Below are positions 32,938 through 42,328 of a stretch of DNA of 64,000 bases, in pieces. Source of the DNA: Paracoccus aerius (GTDB lineage Bacteria; Pseudomonadota; Alphaproteobacteria; Rhodobacterales; Rhodobacteraceae); NCBI RefSeq assembly GCF_014656455.1, contig NZ_BNCL01000016.1:1-64000 (forward strand), written 5' to 3'. Positions within the stretch are counted from its first letter, which is position 1. Each line of letters opens with the position of its first letter. The notes under the pieces were generated by a model. It did not search any database. It was not told the DNA's origin and saw nothing but the letters and a program-made list of their open reading frames with translations. Position numbers and translations under genes: made by a program.

Positions 32938-33825
32938 TCAGCCGGCAACCTGGGCCGCCAGCCAGTTTCGGAAATGGACCAGCGGGCGGGACCCCGTCCG
33001 GCTGCCGGGCCAGACCAGGCAATAGCCGCCGCGCCCCGGAACGGCGGGGCGCAGGACGGGCAGCAGATGGCCTTCGGCGATTTCCTGGCGGGCCAGATAG
33101 TCGGGCAGAAGCGCCACCCCCAGCCCCGAGATCGCCGCCTGGATCATCATGGAAAACTGGTCCATGACCATTCCGCCCGAAGGCGCGGCCCCCCTGCCCT
33201 GGCCCCGGAACCAGTCGGCCCAGGCTTGGGGCCGGGTCTGCAGGTGCAGCAGGACCAGCCCCGCCAGATCGCCGGGATCATCGATGGGATGGGCCTTCAG
33301 GAAGGCCGGGCTGGCGCAGGCGGTCAGGCTTTCGTCGAACAGCTTCAGGCTGTTCGGGTCCGGGTCCGCGTCGGGGCGATAGATGATCGCGGCGTCGAAG
33401 GGCTCGGTCGCGAAGGCCACCGGCTGGAACCGCGTGGTCAGGTTCACCAGGATGCCGGGATGGCGGGCCATGAATCCGGGCAGGCGCGGGGCCAGCCAGC
33501 GGGTGCCAAAGGTCGGCAGCACCGCCAGATCCAGGCTTCCGCCTTCGGGGTTGGCAATCAGCGACATGCCGCCCCGCTGGATCAGGTCAAGCGCGGCCGA
33601 GATGTCGGTGTGATAGCGGGTGGCGCCCTGGGTCGGGACCAGGCGGCGGCGGTGGCGCGAGAACAACGGCTGGCCCATCTGCTCCTCCAGCGTCTGGACC
33701 AGGCGGCTGACGGTGCTCTGCGTCAGGCCCAGTTCTTGCGCTGCGGCCGTCACCGATCCGTGCCGCATGACGCCGTCGAAGGCCAGCAGCAGGCTGAGGT
33801 TGGGCAGGTATCGCCGGATGCGCAT
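32938..33825 (-). CDS. LysR-type regulator (GcvA-like)
   Basis: A 295-aa protein. The N-terminal winged HTH (residues 1-60) contains LLAFDGVMRHGSVTAAAQELGLTQSTVSRLV. The C-terminal effector-binding domain contains DAAIIYRPDADPD and GLGVALLPDYLARQEI. The start is taken at ATG 33825; in-frame ATGs at 33834 and 33843 are possible. It is divergent from gcdH with 91 bp between them, the usual arrangement for a LysR regulator of the neighbouring genes. The inducer is probably an acyl-CoA precursor or dicarboxylate (inference). Confidence 0.88.
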   Translation of the reverse strand: MRIRRYLPNLSLLLAFDGVMRHGSVTAAAQELGLTQSTVSRLVQTLEEQMGQPLFSRHRRRLVPTQGATRYHTDISAALDLIQRGGMSLIANPEGGSLDLAVLPTFGTRWLAPRLPGFMARHPGILVNLTTRFQPVAFATEPFDAAIIYRPDADPDPNSLKLFDESLTACASPAFLKAHPIDDPGDLAGLVLLHLQTRPQAWADWFRGQGRGAAPSGGMVMDQFSMMIQAAISGLGVALLPDYLARQEIAEGHLLPVLRPAVPGRGGYCLVWPGSRTGSRPLVHFRNWLAAQVAG

Positions 33826-33916
33826 GACATTCATCCCATGCATGGAATGATTGAGATTTATCATTTTCGATGCACCCGGCAAATGTCTATGCTGTCGCCA
33901 ACACAGGAGATCCCGC

Positions 33917-35116
33917 ATGTCCACGAAATCCCACAAGGGTGCCGCCTTCGACTGGGCCGATCCCTTCCTGCTGAACGACCAGCTTGGCGAAGAGGAACGG
34001 ATGATCCGCGACAGCGCCGCGGCCTTCGCGGCCGACCGGCTGGCCCCGCGCGTGACCGACGCCTATCTGAACGAGACCACCGACCCCGAGATCTTCCGCG
34101 AGATGGGGGCGGCGGGCCTGCTGGGCGTGACGGTGGCCGAGGAATACGGCGGGGTCGGCGCCTCCTACGTCTCCTACGGCCTGGTCGCGCGCGAGATCGA
34201 GCGGATCGACAGCGGATACCGCAGCATGGCCTCGGTCCAGTCATCGCTGGTGATGTTCCCCATCGAGGCCTATGGCAGCGAGGATCAGAAGCACAAATAC
34301 CTGCCCAAGCTGGCCAGCGGCGAATTCATCGGCTGCTTCGGCCTGACCGAGCCCGATGCAGGGTCGGACCCCGCCGGCATGAAGACGCGCGCAAAGAAGA
34401 CCGAAGGCGGCTATGTGCTGAACGGCGCGAAGATGTGGATTTCCAACAGCCCCATTGCGGATGTCTTCGTGGTCTGGGCGAAATCCGACGCCCATGGCGG
34501 CAAGGTCCGCGGCTTCGTGCTGGACAAGGGGACGCCCGGCCTGTCCGCCCCCAAGATCGAGGGCAAGCTGTCGCTGCGCGCCTCCGTCACCGGAGAGATC
34601 GTGATGGAGGATGTCGAGGTCGGCGAGGACGCCCTGCTTCCCAACATCGAAGGCATGGGCGGGCCCTTCGGCTGCCTCAACCGCGCGCGTTACGGCATTT
34701 CCTGGGGCGCGATGGGTGCGGCCGAGGATTGCTGGTTCCGCGCCCGCCAATACGGCCTTGACCGCCACCAGTTCGGCCGGCCCCTGGCGGCGACGCAGCT
34801 GTTCCAGAAGAAGCTGGCCGACATGCAGACGGAAATCGCGCTTGGCCTGCAGGCGTCCTTGCGCGTCGGCCGCCTGTTCGACGAAGGCCGCTTCGCGCCC
34901 GAAATGATCTCTATCGTAAAGCGCAACAACTGCGGCAAGGCCCTGGACATCGCCCGGATGGCGCGGGACATGCATGGCGGCAACGGCATCTCAAGCGAGT
35001 TCCAGGTGATCCGCCACGCCCAGAACCTGGAAACCGTGAACACCTATGAAGGCACGCATGACGTGCACGCGCTGATCCTGGGCCGCGCGCAGACCGGGAT
35101 CCAGGCCTTTGGCTGA
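33917..35116 (+). CDS. gcdH: Glutaryl-CoA dehydrogenase
   Basis: A 399-aa FAD enzyme of the acyl-CoA dehydrogenase family that oxidises and decarboxylates glutaryl-CoA to crotonyl-CoA in lysine, tryptophan and glutarate breakdown. Visible are [21 protein letters not shown] (flavin site), [18 protein letters not shown] and the catalytic Glu in [16 protein letters not shown]. The Arg and Ser of the substrate pocket fit GcdH more than short-chain dehydrogenases. A possible promoter (TTTCGA at 33865, 17-nt spacer, TATGCT at 33888) precedes ATG 33917, which has AGGAGA upstream. The next gene overlaps its end. Confidence 0.93.
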   Translation: MSTKSHKGAAFDWADPFLLNDQLGEEERMIRDSAAAFAADRLAPRVTDAYLNETTDPEIFREMGAAGLLGVTVAEEYGGVGASYVSYGLVAREIERIDSGYRSMASVQSSLVMFPIEAYGSEDQKHKYLPKLASGEFIGCFGLTEPDAGSDPAGMKTRAKKTEGGYVLNGAKMWISNSPIADVFVVWAKSDAHGGKVRGFVLDKGTPGLSAPKIEGKLSLRASVTGEIVMEDVEVGEDALLPNIEGMGGPFGCLNRARYGISWGAMGAAEDCWFRARQYGLDRHQFGRPLAATQLFQKKLADMQTEIALGLQASLRVGRLFDEGRFAPEMISIVKRNNCGKALDIARMARDMHGGNGISSEFQVIRHAQNLETVNTYEGTHDVHALILGRAQTGIQAFG

Positions 35117-36266
35117 GGCGCCGCTGAAGGGGCTGCGCGTCGTCGAGCTGGCGCGCATCCTGGCCGGTCCCTGGATCGGCCAGACGCTGGCCGACCTGGG
35201 CGCCGAGGTCGTCAAGGTCGAGGCGCCCGAGGGCGACGACACCCGCCGCTGGGGCCCGCCCTTCATCGAACGCCCCCGCGCGGACGGCACCACCGAAAGG
35301 GTCGCGGCCTATTTCCACGCCGCGAACCGGGGCAAGACCTCGGTCACATGCGACTTCAACGATCCCGCCGACCTGGACCGCCTGCGCGCCCTGATCGACG
35401 ACGCCGACGTGGTGGTCGAGAACTTCAAGGTCGGCGGGCTGGCCCGCTTCGGCCTGGACTATGACACGCTGTCGGCGCGCAATCCGGGGCTGGTCTATGC
35501 CTCGATCACCGGTTTCGGGCAGGACGGGCCGCGCGCGACCCAGCCCGGATACGACTTCCTGATCCAGGGCATGTCGGGGATCATGGACCTGACGGGCGCG
35601 CCCGACGGAGAGCCGCAAAAGGTCGGCGTCGCCTGGATCGACATCTTCACCGGGCTTTACGGCGTGATCGCGGTGCAGGCGGCGCTTGCGGAACGGCAGC
35701 GGTCGGGCCGGGGGCAGCATCTGGATCTGTCGCTGCTGGATTGCGGGGTGGCGGTGCTGGCGAACCAGGCCATGAACCATCTGCTGGGGGGCATGGTGCC
35801 GCACCGGCTGGGCAATGCCCATCCCAACATCGTGCCCTACCAGCTGTTCCCGGCATCCGACGGCCACCTGATCCTGGCCTGCGGCAACGACAGGCAGTTC
35901 GCCGCGCTGTGCCGCGTGCTGGGCCTGCCCGACCTGCCCGCCGATCCCGACTTCGCCACCAACCCGGCCCGCGTGGCCCATCGCGACCGGCTGGTGCCGA
36001 TGCTGACGGCCGCCACGTCGCGCCGGACCCGAGCCGAGCTGATCGCCCTGATGGAAGGCGCGGGCGTGCCCGCCGGTCCCGTCAACGACGTGGCCGAGGC
36101 CCTGTCGGAACCCCAGATCCTGGCGCGCGGCTTGCAGATCGCGCCCGAAGGCATCGCGGGCCTGCGCACGCCCATCCGCTTTGGCCGCAGCCGCATGGCC
36201 CATGACCGTGCCGCCCCCGCCCTGGGCGAAGGCGGTTGGAGCTTCGGAAAGGATCCCGCCCCCTAG
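35109..36266 (+). CDS. CaiB/BaiF family CoA-transferase
   Basis: A 385-aa class III CoA-transferase that moves CoA between organic acids. Conserved parts are [32 protein letters not shown] at the N-terminus, [13 protein letters not shown], and [14 protein letters not shown] containing the catalytic Asp. The start is TTG 35109, overlapping the gcdH stop by 8 bp, so the pair is coupled. With gcdH, the likely job is activating glutarate to glutaryl-CoA, like human SUGCT. That is inference from context; family members also act on other acids. Confidence 0.88.
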   Translation: MAEAPLKGLRVVELARILAGPWIGQTLADLGAEVVKVEAPEGDDTRRWGPPFIERPRADGTTERVAAYFHAANRGKTSVTCDFNDPADLDRLRALIDDADVVVENFKVGGLARFGLDYDTLSARNPGLVYASITGFGQDGPRATQPGYDFLIQGMSGIMDLTGAPDGEPQKVGVAWIDIFTGLYGVIAVQAALAERQRSGRGQHLDLSLLDCGVAVLANQAMNHLLGGMVPHRLGNAHPNIVPYQLFPASDGHLILACGNDRQFAALCRVLGLPDLPADPDFATNPARVAHRDRLVPMLTAATSRRTRAELIALMEGAGVPAGPVNDVAEALSEPQILARGLQIAPEGIAGLRTPIRFGRSRMAHDRAAPALGEGGWSFGKDPAP

Positions 36267-36269
36267 GCG

Positions 36270-37037
36270 TCACAGCACCGAGGTCATGCCCCCATCGGCA
36301 TAGATGATCTGGCCCGACACATAGCTGGATGCGTCGGACGCCAGATAGATGACCGTGCCGGCCAGTTCCTCCGGCAGGCCCCAGCGGCGCATCGGCGTGC
36401 GTCCCTTGACCCAGGCGTCGAAATCGGGGTTTTCCAGCAGGGCCTTGTTCATCTCGGTGACCATGTAGCCCGGACCGATGGCATTGGCCTGGATGCCCTT
36501 TTCGCCCCATTCGGCAGCCATGGCCTTGGTCAGCATCACGATGCCGCCCTTGGCCGCCGTATAGGGCGCGATCGTGGCGCGGGCCATCTGCGAATTGACC
36601 GAGCCGATGTTGATGATCTTGCCCCGCCCGCGCGGGGCCATGCGGCGCGCGGCCTCTCGGCCGATCACGAAGGCCGAGGTCAGGTTGATGTCGATCACCC
36701 GGCGCCAGTCGTCGCTGTCCAGATCCAGCAGGGGGCGGCGGAACTGGATGCCCGCGTTGTTGACCAGGATGTCCACCTCGATCCCCTGGGAATCCAGGTG
36801 CCGGAAGGCCGCGACGATGGCATCTTCATCGGCCACGTCGAAGGCCAGCGTCAGCACGTCATGCCCGTCCGCGCGCATGGCGGCGGCCGCGGCTTCCAGC
36901 CGGTCGGGATCCTGGCCGTTCAGGATGACGCGCGCGCCCGCCCCGGCCAGTCCTTCCGCGAAAGCCCGGCCCAGTCCCCGCGACGAGCCGGTGACAAGGG
37001 CCGTCCTGCCCGTCAGGTCAAACAGCGCAATGGACAT
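36270..37037 (-). CDS. SDR oxidoreductase (gluconate 5-dehydrogenase-like)
   Basis: A 255-aa classical short-chain dehydrogenase. The NAD(P) loop is TGSSRGLGRAFA (about 16-27), then the NNAG motif, the catalytic Ser in NIGSVNSQ, and YTAAK with Tyr and Lys. The C-terminal half resembles IdnO-type gluconate 5-dehydrogenases (PYTAAKGGIVMLTKAMAAEW, GPGYMVTEMNKAL). The substrate is probably a sugar acid, given the IlvD/Edd dehydratase 49 bp upstream in the same direction. ATG 37037 has AAGGAGAT upstream. It converges with the CoA-transferase gene. Confidence 0.9.
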   Translation of the reverse strand: MSIALFDLTGRTALVTGSSRGLGRAFAEGLAGAGARVILNGQDPDRLEAAAAAMRADGHDVLTLAFDVADEDAIVAAFRHLDSQGIEVDILVNNAGIQFRRPLLDLDSDDWRRVIDINLTSAFVIGREAARRMAPRGRGKIINIGSVNSQMARATIAPYTAAKGGIVMLTKAMAAEWGEKGIQANAIGPGYMVTEMNKALLENPDFDAWVKGRTPMRRWGLPEELAGTVIYLASDASSYVSGQIIYADGGMTSVL

Positions 37038-37086
37038 CAGGATCTCCTTGGACGGCTGGCCGGGTTGACGGACGAGCCTGCCCCCG

Positions 37087-38865
37087 TCAGTGGTTGTGGC
37101 GGGGCAGGTTCGCGCTGATGCGGCGGAAATCCTCGGCGCCCCGGATGGTCGCGCCGTCTTCAAGCTGCGTCACCGTTTCACGATAGATCCGCTGCCAGGG
37201 CGTGGCCGAGGGCGGGACGGGCGGCAGGCCTTCAGCCCGGCGGCGGGCGATCTCGGCATCGTCCACCAGCATGTCGCAGCGGCCGTGGTTCAGGTCGATG
37301 CGGATGCGGTCGCCGGTGCGCAGGAAGGCCAGCCCGCCCCCCGCCGCGCTTTCGGGCGAAGCGTTCAGGATCGAGGGGCTGTCCGCCGTCCCCGATTGCC
37401 GCCCGTCGCCAAGGGTCGGCAGGCTGCGGATGCCCCGCTTCAGCAGGCGGTCGGGCGGCTGCATGTTCACCACCTCGGCCGCGCCGGGCCAGCCAAGCGG
37501 CCCTGCACCCCGGATCACCAGGATCGAGTTCTCGTCGATGGGCAGGTCCGGGTCGTTGATCCGGTCGTGATAGTCCGCCGATCCGTCGAAGACGAAGGCC
37601 GTGCCCTCGAACACGCCCTCGTGGCCCGGCTGGCACAGGTAGCGGGCGCGGAAATCCTCGGAAATCACGCTGGTCTTCATGATCGCGAAGTCGAACAGGT
37701 TGCCCTTCAGCACCAGGAAGCCCGCGCGGTCCATCAGCGGCGCGTCGAAGGGGCGGATCACTTCGCGGTCGGTGGCCTCGCGGCCCACAAGGTTCTCGGC
37801 CATGGTCCGGCCGGTGACGGTGGGGCAGTCCCCTTCCAGCAGGCCCGCCTGCATCAGTTCCCACATGATCGCGGGCACCCCGCCCGCGCGGTGGAAGCGT
37901 TCGCCCAGATAGGCACCCGCAGGCTGGACATTCGCCAGCAAGGGCACGTCATAGCCGTGGGTCTGCCAGTCGGACGGATCAAGCGCCACGCCTGCGTGCT
38001 TGGCCATCGCCATCAGATGCGGCTGCGCATTGGTGGACCCGCCGATGGCCGAATTGACCCGGATCGCATTCAGGAAGGCCCCCCGCGTCAGGATGTCCGA
38101 GGGCCGGATGTCCTCGTTCACCAGTTCCACGGCGCGCCTGCCGGTGCGATAGGCGATCTGGCCCCGTTCGCGATAGGCGGCGGGGATCGCGGCGCAGCCG
38201 GTCAGCGACATGCCAAGCGCCTCGGCGATGGCATTCATCGTGGAGGCGGTGCCCATCGTGTTGCAGTGCCCGATGGACGGCGCGCTGTCCAAGGCGGTCT
38301 GCAGGAACTCGTCGCGGGTGATCTCTCCGGCGGCGTATTTGCGGCGGGACTGCCAGATGACGGTGCCCGATCCCGCCAGCTTGCCTTCGTGCCAGCCGTC
38401 CAGCATCGGTCCGCCCGACAGCACGATGGCCGGGATGTCCACGGTCGCCGCCGCCATGATCGCGGACGGCGTGGTCTTGTCGCAGCCGGTGGTCAGCACC
38501 ACCCCGTCGAAGGGATAGCCATAAAGCAGTTCCACCAGGCCCAGATAGGCCAGGTTGCGGTCAAGCGCGGCGGTGGGGCGCTTGCAGTTCTCGAACAGGG
38601 GGTGGCTGGGAAACTCGATCGGGATGCCGCCCGCGTCGCGGATGCCGTCGCGCACCCGGCGGGCCAGGTCCAGGTGGTGCCGGTTGCAGGGGTTCAGGTC
38701 GCTGCCCGATTGGGCGATGCCGATGATGGGGCGGCCCGACCGCAACTCCTCGGGCGTGGTGCCATAGTTCATGAACCGTTCAAGATAAAGCGCGGTCATG
38801 TCGGCGTGGTCCGGGTTGTCGAACCAGTCCTGCGAGCGCAGGCGGCGGGGCGGGCTGTCAGTCAT
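37087..38865 (-). CDS. IlvD/Edd-family sugar-acid dehydratase
   Basis: A 592-aa Fe-S dehydratase. Cluster and metal ligands are in TTGCDKTTPSAIMAAATVDIP and IGHCNTMGTASTMNAIAEALG, with LSGGPMLDGW between them. The C-terminal half carries GMRS-type motifs (GIRSLPTLGDGRQSGT). Length and motifs match the D-xylonate/L-arabonate/gluconate dehydratase branch (XylD-like, about 590 aa) rather than the amino-acid enzyme IlvD. It removes water from an aldonate to give a 2-keto-3-deoxy acid. It overlaps the upstream dehydrogenase gene by 8 bp. The FAH/XylX-like protein at 43177 would be the next step. Confidence 0.9.
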   Translation of the reverse strand: MTDSPPRRLRSQDWFDNPDHADMTALYLERFMNYGTTPEELRSGRPIIGIAQSGSDLNPCNRHHLDLARRVRDGIRDAGGIPIEFPSHPLFENCKRPTAALDRNLAYLGLVELLYGYPFDGVVLTTGCDKTTPSAIMAAATVDIPAIVLSGGPMLDGWHEGKLAGSGTVIWQSRRKYAAGEITRDEFLQTALDSAPSIGHCNTMGTASTMNAIAEALGMSLTGCAAIPAAYRERGQIAYRTGRRAVELVNEDIRPSDILTRGAFLNAIRVNSAIGGSTNAQPHLMAMAKHAGVALDPSDWQTHGYDVPLLANVQPAGAYLGERFHRAGGVPAIMWELMQAGLLEGDCPTVTGRTMAENLVGREATDREVIRPFDAPLMDRAGFLVLKGNLFDFAIMKTSVISEDFRARYLCQPGHEGVFEGTAFVFDGSADYHDRINDPDLPIDENSILVIRGAGPLGWPGAAEVVNMQPPDRLLKRGIRSLPTLGDGRQSGTADSPSILNASPESAAGGGLAFLRTGDRIRIDLNHGRCDMLVDDAEIARRRAEGLPPVPPSATPWQRIYRETVTQLEDGATIRGAEDFRRISANLPRHNH

Positions 38866-39754
38866 CGGTGGTCCTCGCTTCGGGATGCGCGGCGTTCATC
38901 GCTTCCAGATGAAGCAGCAGCCCGCTGTGGTCTGTATCGCCGTGGCCCGAGGCCACGAAGTCGCTGAAACCCGCCCGGACCGTTTCGGTCAGTGGCAGGG
39001 TCAGCCCCGCGCCCGCCGCCAGATCCGCGACGGCGTTCAGATCCTTCAACTGGAACCGGGAAGGCCCGCCGGGCTGGAAGTCCCGTGCGATCATCCGGCC
39101 GCCGTGCAGTTCCAGAATGCGGCTTTCGGCGAAGCCGCCGCGGATCGCGTCGCGGAACTTGGCGCGGTCGGCCCCGCCGGACGACACCAGCATCATCGCC
39201 TCGGCCACGGCGCCGATGGTGATGGCGACGATCTGCTGGTTCGCCAGCTTGCAGACCTGCCCCGCCCCCGTCGGGCCGACATGGGTCAGCCGGCCCAGCG
39301 GCGCCATGACATCGGCGATGCGGGCGATCACCGCGGCATCGCCGCCGGCCATCAGCGCAAGGGTGCCGTTCTCGGCCCCCGGAACCCCGCCGGAAACCGG
39401 GCAATCAACCGCCGCGATGCCCCTGGCGGCCAGGGCCGCGGCATGGTCGCGGGCCTGCGCGGGCGCGATGGACGAGGTGTCCACCAGCACCGCGTCCCTG
39501 GACATGGCATCGGCGACGCCGCGCGCGAACAGCACATCGGCCACCGCGGCCCCGTCGGCCAGCATCGTGAACACCACCTCGGCGCCGGCCACGGCCTGCG
39601 CGGGATCGGCGGCGGGAACGGCGCCCGCCTGGGCCAGCACCTGCGCCTTTTCGGGGCTGCGGTTCCAGACGGTGACGTGGTGGCCCGCCCCCAGCAGGCG
39701 CCGCGCCATCGGCGCACCCATCAGCCCGGTTCCCAGGAACGCGATCCGGGTCAT
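38858..39754 (-). CDS. 3-hydroxyisobutyrate dehydrogenase family (LtnD-like) oxidoreductase
   Basis: A 298-aa beta-hydroxyacid dehydrogenase. The N-terminal NAD(P) fold has IAFLGTGLMGAPMARRLLGAGH (residues 4-25), the substrate-binding DCPVSGGVPGAENGTLALM (about 117-135), and the catalytic Lys in GAGQVCKLANQQ. It overlaps the DenD-like gene upstream and the dehydratase gene downstream. LtnD-type enzymes oxidise L-threonate or D-erythronate at C2, which suits the DenD neighbour, but tartronate semialdehyde reductase activity is an alternative. Confidence 0.85.
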   Translation of the reverse strand: MTRIAFLGTGLMGAPMARRLLGAGHHVTVWNRSPEKAQVLAQAGAVPAADPAQAVAGAEVVFTMLADGAAVADVLFARGVADAMSRDAVLVDTSSIAPAQARDHAAALAARGIAAVDCPVSGGVPGAENGTLALMAGGDAAVIARIADVMAPLGRLTHVGPTGAGQVCKLANQQIVAITIGAVAEAMMLVSSGGADRAKFRDAIRGGFAESRILELHGGRMIARDFQPGGPSRFQLKDLNAVADLAAGAGLTLPLTETVRAGFSDFVASGHGDTDHSGLLLHLEAMNAAHPEARTTDD

Positions 39755-40734
39755 GGCATGCCGCCCAGTTCATCCTCGACATGGGCGCGGATGATGTCGT
39801 CGAAGCTGTCTTCGGACACGAAGCCCAATTCGCGGGCGCGTTTCGCCTCGAAGCCCGGCGCCCAGCCTTCGCACATGCGGGTGATGTCGGGGTCCGGTTC
39901 GCGGCGGATCAGTTTCACCGCGTCTTCGCCCGCGACGCGGCGAAGGGCCTCGATCTGGTCGCCCACCGTGGCGCTGACGCCCGGCATCGACAGGTTGCGC
40001 CGCGGCCCCACCTTGGACAGATCCATGCTGGCTGCGTGAATCATGAAGCTCACCGCCGACCGGGGCGAGGTGTGCCAGTGACGGACGCTGTCGGGCACCG
40101 GCAGGACGGCCTCTTGCCCGACAAGGGGTTCGCGCAGGATGGAGGAGAAGAAACCCGAGGCCGCCTTGTTGGGCTTGCCGGGGCGGATGCAGATCGTGGG
40201 CAGGCGGATGCCGATCCCGTCGAAGAAGCCGCGGCGGGTATAGTCGGCCAGCAGCAGTTCGGTAATCGCCTTCTGCGTGCCATAGCTGGTCAGCGGCGTC
40301 GCGTGGAAATCGTCCGGGATCGGATAAGGCAGCGGCGCCCCCATCACCGCGATGGACGAGGCGAAGACCACGCGCGGGAAATAGCCGTCGGCGGCATGGG
40401 CGTGGCGGATCGCCTCGAACAGGTCGCGGGTGGCGTCCAGGTTGATCCGGTAGCCCTTTTCAAAATCGGCCTCGGCCTCGCCGGACACGATGGCGGCGAA
40501 GTGGAAGATCACGTCGGGCCGCGACTGGATCAGTTGCGCGGCGGTGCCGGGGGCGGACAGATCCGCGGCTACCAGGCGGCAATGGCCGTCGAAACCTTCT
40601 GGCGCGTCGGGCGCGACTACGTCGACAAGGGTCAGCGCCTCCAGCGGCTTGCCCGCCAGTTCGCCCATCTGCACAAGCCGTTGCGTCAGCTTGCGGCCCA
40701 GCATCCCCGCCGCCCCAATGGTCAGCACATGCAT
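39751..40734 (-). CDS. denD: D-erythronate dehydrogenase-like NAD-dependent oxidoreductase
   Basis: A 327-aa extended SDR/epimerase-family protein. The NAD motif is GAAGMLGRKL (about 8-17), the catalytic Ser is in VFASSIAVMGAP, and Tyr-Lys lies in TSYGTQKAITELLL. The long segment GIGIRLPTICIRPGKPNKAASGFFSSILREPL is typical of DenD, which oxidises D-erythronate at C2. It is the first gene of the minus-strand operon denD-ltnD-like-dehydratase-SDR. The divergent promoter region (40735-40833) contains a TTGTCTGA site shared with the FAH gene upstream region. Confidence 0.85.
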   Translation of the reverse strand: MHVLTIGAAGMLGRKLTQRLVQMGELAGKPLEALTLVDVVAPDAPEGFDGHCRLVAADLSAPGTAAQLIQSRPDVIFHFAAIVSGEAEADFEKGYRINLDATRDLFEAIRHAHAADGYFPRVVFASSIAVMGAPLPYPIPDDFHATPLTSYGTQKAITELLLADYTRRGFFDGIGIRLPTICIRPGKPNKAASGFFSSILREPLVGQEAVLPVPDSVRHWHTSPRSAVSFMIHAASMDLSKVGPRRNLSMPGVSATVGDQIEALRRVAGEDAVKLIRREPDPDITRMCEGWAPGFEAKRARELGFVSEDSFDDIIRAHVEDELGGMP

Positions 40735-40790
40735 TCGCGCCCTCCCTTTCCAGTTCCGGCTGGAAAACCGGACGATTTAGATTAGTATGA

Positions 40791-40798
40791 TTGTCTGA
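40791..40798 (+). promoter_or_regulatory. Candidate operator TTGTCTGA for the FCD regulator
   Basis: TTGTCTGA lies in the divergent interval between denD and the FAD oxidoreductase gene. The same eight bases recur at 43121-43128, just before the FAH gene, with matching flank TAxGx on the 5' side. FCD-type GntR proteins often bind TTGTC-N-GACAA-like palindromes, and one such regulator is encoded between the two sites. Binding itself is inference. Confidence 0.4.
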
Positions 40799-40833
40799 TG
40801 ACCTGCAAACATAAATATCCGTAAGGCGCGGCG

Positions 40834-42294
40834 ATGCACGATCAACAGGAACTGCCGGATATGGCGGCCGGGGCTTCCGGTGACAAAGACTTGGCCCCGG
40901 CTCAGCGTCTGGCCGCGATGCTGGGCCCGGACATGGTGCTGACCGGCGAGGCGGTCCTGCCCTATTGCCGCGACTGGCATGGCGACGTGCAAAGCGACGC
41001 GATCGCGGTCCTGCGCCCGCGCGACACCGCCGAGGTGCAGGCTTGCGTCCGCGCCGCCGTGGCCCTGGATCTGCAGATCGTTCCGCAGGGGGGCAATACC
41101 GGGCTGGTCCTGGGCGCCCTGCCCGACCAGCCTGCACGGCAGGTGGTCGTCACCCTGGAACGGATGTCCCGCATCCGCTGCCTGGACCCCGACAACTTTT
41201 CAGCCGTGGTCGAGGCGGGGGCGGTCCTTGAACAGGTCAAGGAGGCCGTGGCGGCAGTGGGCCTGTATTTCCCGCTGACCCTTGGCGCGCAGGGCAGTTG
41301 CCAGATCGGCGGCAATGTGTCCACCAATGCGGGCGGGGTGAACGTGCTGCGCTATGGCATGACGCGAGAGCTTGTCCTGGGGCTGGAAGTGGTGCTTCCC
41401 GACGGGCAGCTGTTCGACGGGCTGTCGCAGCTGCGCAAGGACAACAGCGGCCTCGACCTCAAGCAGCTTTTCATCGGCGCAGAAGGCACGCTGGGCATCG
41501 TCACCGCCGTGTCGATCAAGCTGCTGCCCGCCCCCGAAAAGGTCGCCACCGCCCTTGTCGCGCTGTCCCGGCTTGAGGACGCGATCGAGCTTTACCGCCG
41601 CGCGCGCCGCGATTGCTGCGACCTGATGTCGGCCTTCGAGTTCATGCCCCCCCTGGCCATCGACCTGGCAAGGGAAGCGATGCCGGATCTGCCGATCCCG
41701 CTTGAGGCGACCTATCCCGCCTATGCCCTGATCGAGATCTCGGGTTCGGGACTGGTGGACATCGACGACCTGATGCACCGCTTCCTTGAAGCGGCCTTCG
41801 AATCCGGCCTGGCCGTCGACGGGGTGGTGGCGCAGTCGCAGGCCCAGGCCCGCAACCTTTGGGCGATCCGCGAAGGCATGAACCTGGGCCAGGCCCAGCG
41901 GGGCCGGCACCTGCGGACCGACGTGTCGGTGCCCCTGTCCCGCCTGGCCGATTTCGTGGCCGAGGCCGAGGCCGCGGTCACAGCGCGGATGCCGGGCTGC
42001 ATCTGCGTATCCTATGGCCATGTGGGCGACGGCAACGTCCACCTGAACGTCCTGCCGGACTTTGCCCAGGGTCCCGCCGGCATCGACGCCCAGATCCTGA
42101 CGGCAAAGAAGATCGTGAACGAGGTGCTGGACCGGTACAGCGGCTCGATCAGCGCGGAACATGGCATCGGGCGGCTGAAGAAGGCCGATCTCGACATGCG
42201 CCTGCCTGCGGTGAAACGCCAGCTTCTTGCCCTGGTCAAGAACGCGCTAGACCCGAAGATGACGATGAATCCAGGCTGCCAGGTCGATCTGTGA
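40834..42294 (+). CDS. FAD-linked D-2-hydroxyacid dehydrogenase
   Basis: A 486-aa flavoprotein of the D-2-hydroxyglutarate/D-lactate dehydrogenase (GlcD-like) family. The PP-loop FAD site includes QIVPQGGNTGLVLGALPD, CQIGGNVSTNAGGVNVLRYG and GAEGTLGIVTAVSIKLLP. The C-terminal domain carries SYGHVGDGNVHLNVLPD with His ligands and the final SAEHGIGRLKK. It donates electrons to the respiratory chain or an ETF. The ATG at 40834 starts MHDQQELPD. As first gene of the plus-strand sugar-acid operon, it probably oxidises a 2-hydroxy acid made or imported by this pathway. Confidence 0.88.
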   Translation: MHDQQELPDMAAGASGDKDLAPAQRLAAMLGPDMVLTGEAVLPYCRDWHGDVQSDAIAVLRPRDTAEVQACVRAAVALDLQIVPQGGNTGLVLGALPDQPARQVVVTLERMSRIRCLDPDNFSAVVEAGAVLEQVKEAVAAVGLYFPLTLGAQGSCQIGGNVSTNAGGVNVLRYGMTRELVLGLEVVLPDGQLFDGLSQLRKDNSGLDLKQLFIGAEGTLGIVTAVSIKLLPAPEKVATALVALSRLEDAIELYRRARRDCCDLMSAFEFMPPLAIDLAREAMPDLPIPLEATYPAYALIEISGSGLVDIDDLMHRFLEAAFESGLAVDGVVAQSQAQARNLWAIREGMNLGQAQRGRHLRTDVSVPLSRLADFVAEAEAAVTARMPGCICVSYGHVGDGNVHLNVLPDFAQGPAGIDAQILTAKKIVNEVLDRYSGSISAEHGIGRLKKADLDMRLPAVKRQLLALVKNALDPKMTMNPGCQVDL

Positions 42295-42328
42295 TGACCC
42301 GGCCCCAGGCAGAACCCACAGGAGTTGG

